From: Pseudomonadota bacterium
GTDB lineage: Bacteria; Myxococcota_A; Polyangia; Polyangiales; Polyangiaceae
Reading direction: 5' to 3'
Assembly: GCA_003242355.1 (NCBI GenBank)
Contig: QGUH01000077.1
Span: 1-9,407 of the forward strand
DNA: 9,407 bases
Under the pieces are notes generated by a model. It was not told where the DNA came from. It saw only the letters and a list, made by a program, of their open reading frames with translations, and made no database searches. Positions 1 to 6,228 of the stretch are shown piece after piece; positions within the stretch are counted from its first letter, which is position 1; each line of letters opens with the position of its first letter. Both the position numbers and the translations under genes were made by a program.

Positions 1-1065
1 ACCCCCGCGGCGGGCGGCGGCCCCGGAATCATCCTCCCTCCCGAGCCGACCCTTCCCGGCTGCACCGGCAGTGAGCGCATTCGCGTGCTCAGCGACGTGC
101 CGCGCCTCTACTTCGTTCTCGATCGCTCGGCAAGCATGGCCCAGGCCCTCGGCAGCGGCTCACGCAGCAAATGGCAATCCGCGCAGGCGGCCGTCACGCG
201 CGTTTTGCGCGCCATCGGTCACCGCGTCGAATACGCAGCCGCCGTTTTCCCGTCCATCGTCTCCGCGTGCGCCGCCGGTCGCGAAGTGTTCCCGTTCACG
301 CAAGGCGATCCGCCCACGTACGCCGCATCGGGCACCACGGGGCCCATCCTCCAAGACTTCGTGCAGCGCCTCGCCGTCATCGATCCGGTCGGCGGCACGC
401 CCACCGCCGCCACGCTCGCCGCCGTCCACGAAAAGCTCGAAGGCGTTTCGGTCCGCAGCGCCGTCGTCCTCGCCACCGACGGCGCCCCCAACTGCAACCC
501 CGAGGCCGAGTGCACCAGCGCCGCCTGCATTCCCGATCTCGAAGGCGCCGTCTTCGGCGCCAATCGCTGCGGGGTCGACGCGAGCTGTTGCGACGCCAAA
601 GTCTTGGGTCCCGGCGCCGGCTCCAATTGCGTCGACGAAGCCGAAACTCTCCGCGCCATCGAGTCCCTCGCCGCGAGCGGCATCCCCACGTACGTCATCG
701 GCCTCCCCGGCGCCGAGCCCTACGCCGCCGTCCTCGATCGACTCGCCCACGCCGGCGGCACCGCCCGAGACGGCGACACCGCCTACTACGCCGTCTCCGA
801 CGCCCCCGCCCTCGAACGAGCCCTCTTCGAAATCGGCACCGGCGTCGCCATCACCTGCGATCTCGCGCTCGCCAACAAGCCCGCCAAAGCCAACCTCGTC
901 AACGTCTTCTTCGACGGCGAGCCCGTCCCCCAAAACCCCGATAATGGTTGGGACTGGGACTCCGAAACCACCCTCTCCCTCCGCGGCGAAGCCTGCACCC
1001 ACCTCCGCTCCGGCAACGTCCTCACCGTCGACGTCACCTACGGCTGCCTCACCATCGTCGAGTAG
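1..1065 (+). CDS. VWA-domain protein, 5'-truncated by window edge
   Basis: The frame is open from base 1 to the TAG at 1063-1065 (354 residues visible), so the true start lies outside the window; the GTG at 85 is only an internal codon. After a Gly/Pro-rich stretch comes a von Willebrand factor A fold. A hydrophobic strand leads into the MIDAS motif DRSAS (residues 41-45), followed by a GGTPTA loop (about 131-136) and ATDGAPNC (about 158-165) that supplies the third metal-contacting region. Eleven or so cysteines cluster mainly at residues 165-210 and near the C-terminus, which suggests an exported, disulphide-bonded protein. The low-complexity N-terminus would fit a linker behind a lipoprotein signal, but that part is not visible. 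Intact MIDAS residues imply divalent-metal-dependent ligand binding; the ligand is unknown. It converges on the sigma factor gene with 12 bases between the stops. Confidence 0.9.
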   Translation, partial: TPAAGGGPGIILPPEPTLPGCTGSERIRVLSDVPRLYFVLDRSASMAQALGSGSRSKWQSAQAAVTRVLRAIGHRVEYAAAVFPSIVSACAAGREVFPFTQGDPPTYAASGTTGPILQDFVQRLAVIDPVGGTPTAATLAAVHEKLEGVSVRSAVVLATDGAPNCNPEAECTSAACIPDLEGAVFGANRCGVDASCCDAKVLGPGAGSNCVDEAETLRAIESLAASGIPTYVIGLPGAEPYAAVLDRLAHAGGTARDGDTAYYAVSDAPALERALFEIGTGVAITCDLALANKPAKANLVNVFFDGEPVPQNPDNGWDWDSETTLSLRGEACTHLRSGNVLTVDVTYGCLTIVE

Positions 1066-1077
1066 CGGCGCGTATTC

Positions 1078-1653
1078 TCAGCCGTGGCACGTGCAATCGA
1101 CGCACCCGTGCTTCGCGCACGCCCCGCAACAGCGGATCACCTGCTTGCGCAGCGCCTCGCGCGCTCGGAACACGCGCACCGCGGCATTGTTGCTCGTAAT
1201 TCCCACCTCCGCCGCATACTCCTTCACCGAAATCCCATCGATTTCCACCCGCTGCAGCGCCTCCGCGTACTCCGCCTTCAGCGTCCCCGAAAGCCGCGAC
1301 ACGCACTGACACACCGTCCCCTGCAGCTCCGCATCCGGCCCACCCTCGGCTTCGAGCTCCGCCGCAAACGCCTCCAGCTTCCGATCCTTCGCCGCCCGCC
1401 GCCGGTACTGATCCACCACCGCGTTCTTCAGCACCCGATAAAACCACGCGATCACCGACTCCTCGTCCCCCAGCGTCGCGACCTTGTCCGCGCTGCGCAC
1501 GAACGCCTCCTGCACCACATCCTCGGCCAGCGCCCGATCCCCCAACTTCTTCTCCACGAACCGCACGAACGCCCGCTGGTTCTCCACCAGCACCGCCACC
1601 GCATCCACCCCCTGCTCCACTCCTTCCACATCCGACGAAACGCATCCGGCCAT
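1078..1653 (-). CDS. ECF sigma factor with CxC linker and Cys-rich tail (CorE-like)
   Basis: This is a 191-residue sigma-70-family factor with only regions 2 and 4. Sigma2 spans about 25-90, including RALAEDVVQEAFVR and IAWFYRVLKNAVVDQYRR. Sigma4 spans about 120-172, with the helix-turn-helix around GISVKEYAAEVGITSNNAAV. Two features are unusual: a CQC motif (C115, C117) in the linker and a C-terminal extension with C175, C176, C179, C184, C187, C189 and nearby H182 and H190. In the CorE/ECF44 family a CxC linker motif plus a Cys-rich tail senses metal (copper or cadmium/zinc) directly, without an anti-sigma factor; the same layout suggests that mechanism here. No anti-sigma gene is adjacent. 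The ATG at 1653 is preceded by a G-rich Shine-Dalgarno-like stretch (minus-strand AGGGGG at 1661-1656), which sits rather close. The inducing metal and target genes cannot be read from this window. Confidence 0.88.
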   Translation of the reverse strand: MAGCVSSDVEGVEQGVDAVAVLVENQRAFVRFVEKKLGDRALAEDVVQEAFVRSADKVATLGDEESVIAWFYRVLKNAVVDQYRRRAAKDRKLEAFAAELEAEGGPDAELQGTVCQCVSRLSGTLKAEYAEALQRVEIDGISVKEYAAEVGITSNNAAVRVFRAREALRKQVIRCCGACAKHGCVDCTCHG

Positions 1654-1684
1654 TGCCCCCTGATAGCACCGCTCACCAGACCCG

Positions 1685-1921
1685 TCAGGCTGCTGCGCGG
1701 CCGCGCACTGCGGGGATCATGTCGGTGAAGATTCCCTCGTAGAAGAAGCGCATCGGGTACTCGTCGGACGGGGGTTCGAGCACGAGAGCCACGTCCGCGT
1801 ACACCAAGCGTTGCCACGGCTCCGGGGGCTTCTTCGGCTCGGTCCCCGAACCGACTCGCCTTCGGGCGAGCTGGCCTCGCTCTACGGACCGTCGTCGTCG
1901 TCGCGATCGTCGCCTCGGTCG
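1685..1921 (-). pseudogene. Degraded gene fragment upstream of the sigma factor
   Basis: A minus-strand frame is open from just after a TGA (1924-1922) to a TGA at 1687-1685. Its last ~50 codons read like real protein (PWQRLVYADVALVLEPPSDE, then YPMRFFYEGIFTDMIPAV), but no ATG or GTG with a ribosome binding site precedes them. The first ~25 codons are Arg-rich and look out of frame. In another frame a short ATG ORF (1935 to 1882) encodes an Asp/Arg-rich peptide (MSASDDRGDDRDDDDGP) and then stops. The simplest reading is a gene broken by frameshift or stop, whose 3' end survives 31 bases upstream of the sigma factor start in the same direction. The family was not recognised. A short genuine gene with an internal GTG start is the alternative. 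Confidence 0.35.
1855..1870. repeat. UUCG-capped perfect hairpin
   Basis: A six-base-pair perfect stem, CTCGCC-TTCG-GGCGAG, reads on the plus strand as a stable UUCG tetraloop and on the minus strand as a CGAA loop. No T-tract follows in either direction, so it is not a classical intrinsic terminator. It lies inside the poorly coding 5' part of the degraded fragment, about 140 bases downstream of the stop of the double zinc-ribbon gene. Confidence 0.4.
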
Positions 1922-2011
1922 TCAGATGCACTCATTCGTCGCAACGGGGCCGTCATGCCCTCGGTCGCGAACGGCGCCGTGCGTTTCACCGGGTGTGGAG
2001 GCAGAAGCGGG

Positions 2012-3694
2012 CTACCCTGTGGCCGTGAGCCGAGCACCACACCGGGGGCACGTGCCAGGGCTCACCCTCCCGAACGTGCGACAGGAGGGGCACGTGTACA
2101 CGACGGAGTCGCTGGGTTCTCGGGGACGCAGGCGAAGGGTGAGGACCTCGGGAGACGCGACGGCTTGCTGGACGGGCACGAGCGGAGCGACGTCCGGTAG
2201 ATGCTCGCCGCGGCGCCCGAGATGCTCGTCGAGCTTGGCGAGCGCGAACGCGAGCTGATCACCTTCTGGAGCCCGGACCAGCTGGTGCAAGCGGAAGAAG
2301 TACTTGAACAGCTCGGTTTCCGGCGTGATGGAATCGCGGATGACGTCGGCGAGCTCTTCCACCTGCTCGTCCGTAGCGCGCTGTTTGCCCCACAAGAACT
2401 CGGTGAGGGAGCGCAAGGCCACGTGCCCTCTCGCGCCGTCTTCGTCGAGCGTGGGAATGCTCGCGTTGTTCGACACCGCGAGGAATGGCACCCCGAGCTG
2501 AAGGCACAAGTTCGTCGTGTTCGCGCCTTCGAGCAGCATCGGGAGCGTCGCGCGCGACGCGAGCTGCTGGAAGAGCGCCGTGGGAAGCCCGGGCGACCGC
2601 ACGACGAGGATTCTGTCGAGTGGCTCGGTGATCTCCTCCGCCGTGCGAGCGCCATTCGCCGCGAGGGGCGTAGACCATCGCCTCGACTCCAGATCGAGCT
2701 CGTAGTTTCCGCGGATGTTGAAGATGACGACGGGTCCCTCGATTGCGCCCCTCTTCCTGAGCGCGTGGACGGCGCGTACGAGCGTGTTGAGCGTCCATTC
2801 TCCGGGATAGTTGGCGTGCAGACCGTAAACCGGCATGAGATGGCAGCGCCCGCACACCGCCTGGGACAATGCCGCCGCCACGGTTCGAAGGACCGTCGCG
2901 TCCACGGTTCCCCCGTTCGCCGTGACGAACGTCTGGAACGCTCGCGCGACCTGCGGTTCGTTGCGCTGGTAAGGCGGCAGTTGCGCGACCGGATCGGGAA
3001 CGTCGATGATATAGCTCGCCAGCGACTTCTCGAGAATTTGCTCTCTGTAGTCCGTCGCAGCGTCTTCCACCATGCGCACCTGGTTCCAGGCAAACGGCTG
3101 GAGAACGATGGCAAACCGCGTGTTGAGGTCCGCTGCCGGTGAATTCCACGGTAGGCCGTCGTCTTCGGCCCCGTACCCGTCCGAAGCACCGTATACCCCG
3201 AGCATCGCCCGGCCCCGATTCTGGAAGAACTGTTGGGTTGCCCGCAGAGCATCCATCAGCCCGAGCCTGTGAACGTCCCTCAAGCACACGTACTCGACTC
3301 GAACGCGGTTACCAGCAGGCCCCACCACGTCCACGCCTCCCCGCTCGAATTGCTCGTAGCACAGGGGCATGTTTCTCAGTGAGTCCTCGTCGTTCCCGTA
3401 AATGACCTCGATCGTTCCGGAAAAGCCGAGCCGAATCACTCCATCGACCGCCGCTCGCCCCGCCGCAAAGTGGCCCGTCCCCGGGCAACTATCTTGCTTC
3501 ATCCTCACGAGCCGCAGCTTCTCGAGAAACCGCCTCGCCCGCCTCACGACGTCCGACTCGCCGTCGTAAGGAATCGTACGCCGAAGGCGCAACACTTGCT
3601 GCGGCCGATCGACATCCACCAGTGTCGCACCGCACTTGAAGCACGTTCCCGGACTCAGACTCGCAAACATCTTGCAAGAAGGGCACTTGTACAT
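2012..3694 (-). CDS. Protein of unknown function with zinc ribbons at both termini
   Basis: This encodes 560 residues from ATG 3694. A TTG at 3703 would add three residues, but ATG places the first zinc ribbon right at the N-terminus; no strong ribosome binding site is visible for either. The N-terminal ribbon is MYKCPSCKMFASLSPGTC..CGATL and the C-terminal one CPSCRTFGRVSPGTCPRCG. Both are CxxC-x10-CxxC, and they are similar enough to be a duplication. The ~500-residue core has a GTGHFAAG...LGFSG stretch (about 72-93) followed by a strand-like IEVIYG, a CGRC pair (about 281-284), and LLEGANTTNLCLQLGVPF (about 387-404). The last is loosely reminiscent of the donor-site turn of GT-B glycosyltransferases and epimerases, so a sugar-transfer function is possible but unproven. 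No signal peptide or membrane segment is seen, so it is probably cytoplasmic. It appears monocistronic. Confidence 0.85.
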   Translation of the reverse strand: MYKCPSCKMFASLSPGTCFKCGATLVDVDRPQQVLRLRRTIPYDGESDVVRRARRFLEKLRLVRMKQDSCPGTGHFAAGRAAVDGVIRLGFSGTIEVIYGNDEDSLRNMPLCYEQFERGGVDVVGPAGNRVRVEYVCLRDVHRLGLMDALRATQQFFQNRGRAMLGVYGASDGYGAEDDGLPWNSPAADLNTRFAIVLQPFAWNQVRMVEDAATDYREQILEKSLASYIIDVPDPVAQLPPYQRNEPQVARAFQTFVTANGGTVDATVLRTVAAALSQAVCGRCHLMPVYGLHANYPGEWTLNTLVRAVHALRKRGAIEGPVVIFNIRGNYELDLESRRWSTPLAANGARTAEEITEPLDRILVVRSPGLPTALFQQLASRATLPMLLEGANTTNLCLQLGVPFLAVSNNASIPTLDEDGARGHVALRSLTEFLWGKQRATDEQVEELADVIRDSITPETELFKYFFRLHQLVRAPEGDQLAFALAKLDEHLGRRGEHLPDVAPLVPVQQAVASPEVLTLRLRPREPSDSVVYTCPSCRTFGRVSPGTCPRCGARLTATG

Positions 3695-3724
3695 GAGCAG
3701 CAACGCTCAACGAGAGCCGACGTT

Positions 3725-3892
3725 CTACGCCGCGTCAAGCAGAGCGCGGCGCACGTGCCCACGCACGAACGCCTCCACCCCGTCCTCGCACGTTGCACTA
3801 CACGAGCATTGTCCCGAAGACCTGGCTCTGCAGCTCACGGGGGCGAAAGCTTCGGCGCTGTGAGCGATGTGATCGAAACGACCTGACTGCAC
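3725..3892 (-). CDS. Possible small Cys-containing ORF or 3' remnant
   Basis: The minus-strand frame ending at TAG 3727-3725 has a protein-like tail, CEDGVEAFVRGHVRRALLDA, whose codons nearly all end in G or C as expected for a coding frame in this genome. Just upstream are four cysteines in GQCSCSATC. The earliest plausible local start is GTG 3892 (55 residues), without a visible ribosome binding site. The same frame stays open much further upstream, but only through tandem repeats that cannot be coding. It is most likely the 3' end of a gene whose upstream part was replaced by repeats, or a small hypothetical protein. The family was not recognised. Confidence 0.25.
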   Translation of the reverse strand: MQSGRFDHIAHSAEAFAPVSCRARSSGQCSCSATCEDGVEAFVRGHVRRALLDAA

Positions 3893-3990
3893 GCGTCGAA
3901 CGTCAGCGACGCTCAAGAGCCAGGCTGCTCGTGGAGAACCACCCGGAAAGGCTCCGACCGGTTCGTGCGAGTCGAGGAATCGTATCTCCC

Positions 3991-4162
3991 CTCGAAACGA
4001 ACGACGCGCTCGCTCCGGCACGCTGGTAATGGCTTCATGGCCATCGACCGGCTGGCGCTCGGGCTCGAAACGAACGACGCGCTCGCTCCGGCACGCTGGT
4101 AATGGCTTCATGGCCATCGACCGGCTGGCGCTCGGGCTCGAAACGGTCGCTCCGGCACCGCT
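3991..4162. repeat. 73-bp tandem repeat, two full copies plus a decayed third
   Basis: The unit starts CTCGAAACGAACGACGCGCT and includes GGCTTCATGGCCATCGACCG. It occurs at 3991-4063 and again, essentially unchanged, at 4064-4136. A third copy from 4137 has an internal deletion and then diverges. Seventy-three is not a multiple of three, so the unit reads in a different frame each time and is not a protein repeat. It lies at the left side of the large non-coding repeat region. Confidence 0.9.
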
Positions 4163-4189
4163 GGTACGGGACCTCGTCTTCGAGCTCGA

Positions 4190-4226
4190 TGCTTGGTGCA
4201 CCCGTTCCCAGGTGCTTGGTGCACCC
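4190..4226. repeat. Short direct repeat TGCTTGGTGCACCC at 23-bp spacing
   Basis: TGCTTGGTGCACCC occurs at 4190-4203 and 4213-4226. Each copy contains the palindrome GGTGCACC, so this could be a pair of dimer-binding sites about two helical turns apart. It lies between the 73-bp repeat and the first palindrome block. GGTGCAC is also the core of the MITE-like ends at 7.5-7.7 kb; with only seven bases shared this may be chance. Confidence 0.6.
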
Positions 4227-4272
4227 TTTCCTCGACGGAGCGTCGAATGGCGCCAAATGCGCCCGCTCCGGA

Positions 4273-4539
4273 GCGGATCAACCGCCCCATTTGACGGCAA
4301 GTGCCGTCGCAAGAGCGGATCAACCGCCCGATTTGCCGCCATCTCTCCCGCCGATCGCGACAAAACCGCCCCCGTCGGACCCATTTGGCGCCCAAGCGAG
4401 CGGTTCATCCGCCCCTTTTTCGACCATTTGTCGCCAAATCGCGCGGTTGATCCGCGATCATCGCGACAAAGTGTCGCCATTCTGGCGGAAAATCCGCGAG
4501 GAACGCGACAACTTGCCGCCATCAGCTCGTCACGACCGC
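4273..4539. repeat. Palindrome array block A (42-43 bp period)
   Basis: A 13-bp palindrome-like element recurs at 4273, 4315, 4357, 4400, 4443 and 4485, with a degenerate seventh position at 4527; steps are 42, 42, 43, 43, 42 and 42. The sequences are GCGGATCAACCGC (twice), GCGACAAAACCGC, GCGGTTCATCCGC, GCGGTTGATCCGC (the reverse complement of the first) and GCGGAAAATCCGC. The 29-30 bp spacers carry their own hairpins: GACGGCA-AG-TGCCGTC in spacer 1, ATTTG-TCGC-CAAAT in spacer 4, GCGACA-AAG-TGTCGC in spacer 5. The orientation flips about the middle, making the block an imperfect mirror. Alternating 42/43 steps break any reading frame. Functions to consider are protein-binding array, REP/BIME-type extragenic element, or structured transcript. 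Confidence 0.9.
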
Positions 4540-4712
4540 CTGAACGGCGCCCGTCTCGTGGGGCGAAGAAGAGTGGCCCCGCGGAATCACCCGGGCGTCG
4601 CTGATGGGTCACGGCACACCGAACCCTCGCGAAGTACGCGGCCACTTGCATCGCGGGAATTTGCGCAGGATTCGTGCTCCAGCCGCGGCACACCGACACG
4701 CGTGCTCCGAAT

Positions 4713-4730
4713 GGCGGCAAGCGTGCCGCC
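4713..4730. repeat. Perfect hairpin preceding block B
   Basis: GGCGGCA-AGCG-TGCCGCC is a seven-base-pair perfect inverted repeat. It resembles the spacer hairpin family of the array (GGCGGCAAGT...) and lies just before the first palindrome of block B, so it is probably an outlying, diverged array element. The rest of 4540-4737, between the blocks, shows no convincing gene. Confidence 0.65.
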
Positions 4731-4737
4731 GAACAGG

Positions 4738-5004
4738 GCGGGTCACCCGCCGATTTGACGGCAAGTGCCACCGTAAGAGCGGGTCACCCGCCCTCATTTG
4801 TCGCCATCACGCCCGCGATTGGCGACAAACCCGCCCGCATCTCGACAACTTTGGCGACAAGCGAGCGGGTCACCCGCCCGCTTTGGCGACAAATCGCCCT
4901 CCCACGGGCGGGTGACCCGCCATTATCGCGACAACTTGCCGCCAAACGGGCGGGTGACCCGCGAGGATCGCGACACATTGTCGTGTTCCGGGCGGGTGAC
5001 CCGC
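4738..5004. repeat. Palindrome array block B (41-43 bp period)
   Basis: Seven elements start at 4738, 4779, 4822, 4865, 4908, 4950 and 4992 (steps 41, 43, 43, 43, 42, 42). Six are perfect 13-bp palindromes: GCGGGTCACCCGC in units 1, 2 and 4, and its reverse complement GCGGGTGACCCGC in units 5, 6 and 7. Unit 3 is the variant GCGACAAACCCGC, matching the aberrant third unit of block A. The 28-30 bp spacers contain TTTGGCGACAA, ATTTGTCGCCA, GACGGCAAGTGCC and GCGACAACTTGCCGCC, which pair across the block. Spacers align one to one with those of block A, so the blocks are duplicates offset by 465 bp. Open frames through the array are artefacts. Confidence 0.93.
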
Positions 5005-5045
5005 GATCACGAGGCGACCTGCGCCCCTCCTTGCGCCCGCGGCTC

Positions 5046-5544
5046 TTAGACTCTCACCGTCTGCAGCACGCTGCTGACCGAACTCCCGTTGCCGACGTCG
5101 GTCGCTGCCTGAACGCCGGCCCACTGCACGCCATCGACTTCGAAAATCTGGCCCCGCGTGAATTGCTCCAGGAGCACGTTCGGGACTTCGTCCTTGGAGG
5201 CGCTGCTCGCGCAAGATGCGTGACACCGCCCAAACGAACCCGACCCCACAGAACCCGATGCCCATCATGGCCCGCCAACGCGAGGTCTCGGTCTCCGCTG
5301 CGGCGTAAACGCCAACCGCGAACGCTGCCGCAATCCCCAGGATCACCACCGCGAACTGAGCGAGCGCATAGTCGTCTCGTCGCGCCTCGAACGACGAGCA
5401 GAGCGTCGCGATGGCTCCCGAGGACGCGAGCGTCACCCAGGTCGCCGTGCTGGTCGGCCCCGGCGCGAGCGCAGCGAGTAAGCACGGCAACGCCACCAGG
5501 ATGGCAACGGTTCCCAGCAAGTACGTGATCCGAACGCGGACCAT
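5046..5544 (-). pseudogene. Frameshifted four-helix membrane protein gene
   Basis: From ATG 5544 the frame encodes a convincing membrane protein: four hydrophobic segments at about residues 8-28, 34-52, 60-81 and 92-110, then a basic WAVSRILREQ. After about residue 116 (near 5200) this frame becomes Arg/Ala-rich and runs open into the palindrome array as far as 4870. At the same point another frame takes over, reading SKDEVPNVLLEQFTRGQIF and then EVDGVQWAGVQAATDVGN, and ends at TAA 5048-5046. The 499-base span is one base over a multiple of three, so a single-base indel explains it; the repaired product would be ~165 residues with a short soluble tail. The family was not recognised. Alternatives are a sequencing error, programmed frameshifting, or an overlapping small gene from GTG 5249. 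Confidence 0.6.
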
Positions 5545-5661
5545 GCTCCCGTACTACTCCGCAGGGAGTCGCTGTCAGCATCCTGGGTCCGGCGTCGCGT
5601 CACGCCTACGACGATCAGGCACACCGCTTCGTCGCTGGCAACGCGTGCTCGGCGTGACGGA

Positions 5662-6228
5662 TCACGCTCCCCAGTAGACCAAGCCTTTGAAAATGCCGAT
5701 CATCTCCTTGATGGAGCCGAGTACGTACTCTCCACCGGGGATTACCTTCGCGGCGCTCTCCAGAATCGGCTCACCGTGCTCGAGAACCGCTCGCGACGTG
5801 TCGCGCGCGCCCCTCACCCGCGCCTTGAAGTCGGCGACCTCGATCTCCGTCACGCGCGCCGACACCGAAGCGACGACGCTCTCGAGCTGGGCCATCCGAT
5901 CCAGGAACAGCTGGAACTGATGGTCGAACGCCTGAAACTTGAGAACCCATTCTGGCCCCGACAGCCCATGCTGCTCGAGCGACGGCCCGTTCGGGCTGGG
6001 CACATCCGGCACCAAGGCCAACCAGCCGCCCGCTCGCGCGATCTTCTCTTCCAGCTCGTTGACCGCTGCAAGCGCACTCTCGTGATAGCGCCCGTCCAAG
6101 AGCTCCGCAGGCGGAGTGGCAAGACGCCGCATGACGTACACGATACGCTGAAGAATCAGCCTCAGTTGCGCACGTGAGGTTCCGTCATTGGCCTCAGGGA
6201 GCGGGACGGGTGGCGGAGGCGGATGCAT
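5662..6228 (-). CDS. Hypothetical helical protein with proline-rich N-terminus
   Basis: This encodes 188 residues from ATG 6228. An in-frame TTG at 6270 would add 14 residues but has no ribosome binding site; the one for ATG is also weak. The N-terminus is proline-rich (MHPPPPPVPLPE). Residues ~17-36 and 50-68 look like amphipathic helices, a Gly/Pro loop covers ~75-92, and ~95-155 is a long heptad-like helical stretch (FDHQFQLFLDRMAQLESVVA..VTEIEVADFKARV) that could form a coiled coil. The C-terminus, GGEYVLGSIKEMIGIFKGLV plus YWGA, is amphipathic to hydrophobic and could contact a membrane or partner. There is no signal peptide and no catalytic motif was recognised. It lies 117 bases upstream of the frameshifted membrane gene in the same direction, so the two could share a transcript. 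Function unknown. Confidence 0.75.
   Translation of the reverse strand: MHPPPPPVPLPEANDGTSRAQLRLILQRIVYVMRRLATPPAELLDGRYHESALAAVNELEEKIARAGGWLALVPDVPSPNGPSLEQHGLSGPEWVLKFQAFDHQFQLFLDRMAQLESVVASVSARVTEIEVADFKARVRGARDTSRAVLEHGEPILESAAKVIPGGEYVLGSIKEMIGIFKGLVYWGA

Noticed and set aside
71..1309. Plus-strand 412-codon frame overlapping the VWA gene
   Set aside because: It is a Pro/Ser/Ala shadow of the VWA frame, which has clear MIDAS motifs, and it runs on into the opposite-strand sigma factor.
1855..1870. Rho-independent terminator
   Set aside because: The hairpin is stable but has no T-tract on either strand.
2201..3142. Plus-strand 313-codon frame opposite the zinc-ribbon gene
   Set aside because: It is an antisense shadow; the minus frame has paired zinc ribbons and balanced amino-acid composition.
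3893..4771. Long minus-strand open frame continuing from the 3725 stop up to 4771
   Set aside because: It crosses 73-bp and 42/43-bp repeats whose lengths are not multiples of three; the peptide is repeat-derived and Ser/Arg/Pro-rich, typical of an open frame in GC-rich DNA.
4273..5004. CRISPR array (13-bp repeats with ~29-bp spacers)
   Set aside because: The repeats are too short and palindromic, spacers share motifs and hairpins with each other, the repeat orientation flips inside each block, and no cas gene is present.
4674..5528. Plus-strand 284-codon open frame with GDPP-type peptide repeats
   Set aside because: The repeats arise from reading the palindrome array, and it opposes the much better membrane-protein frame at 5200-5544.
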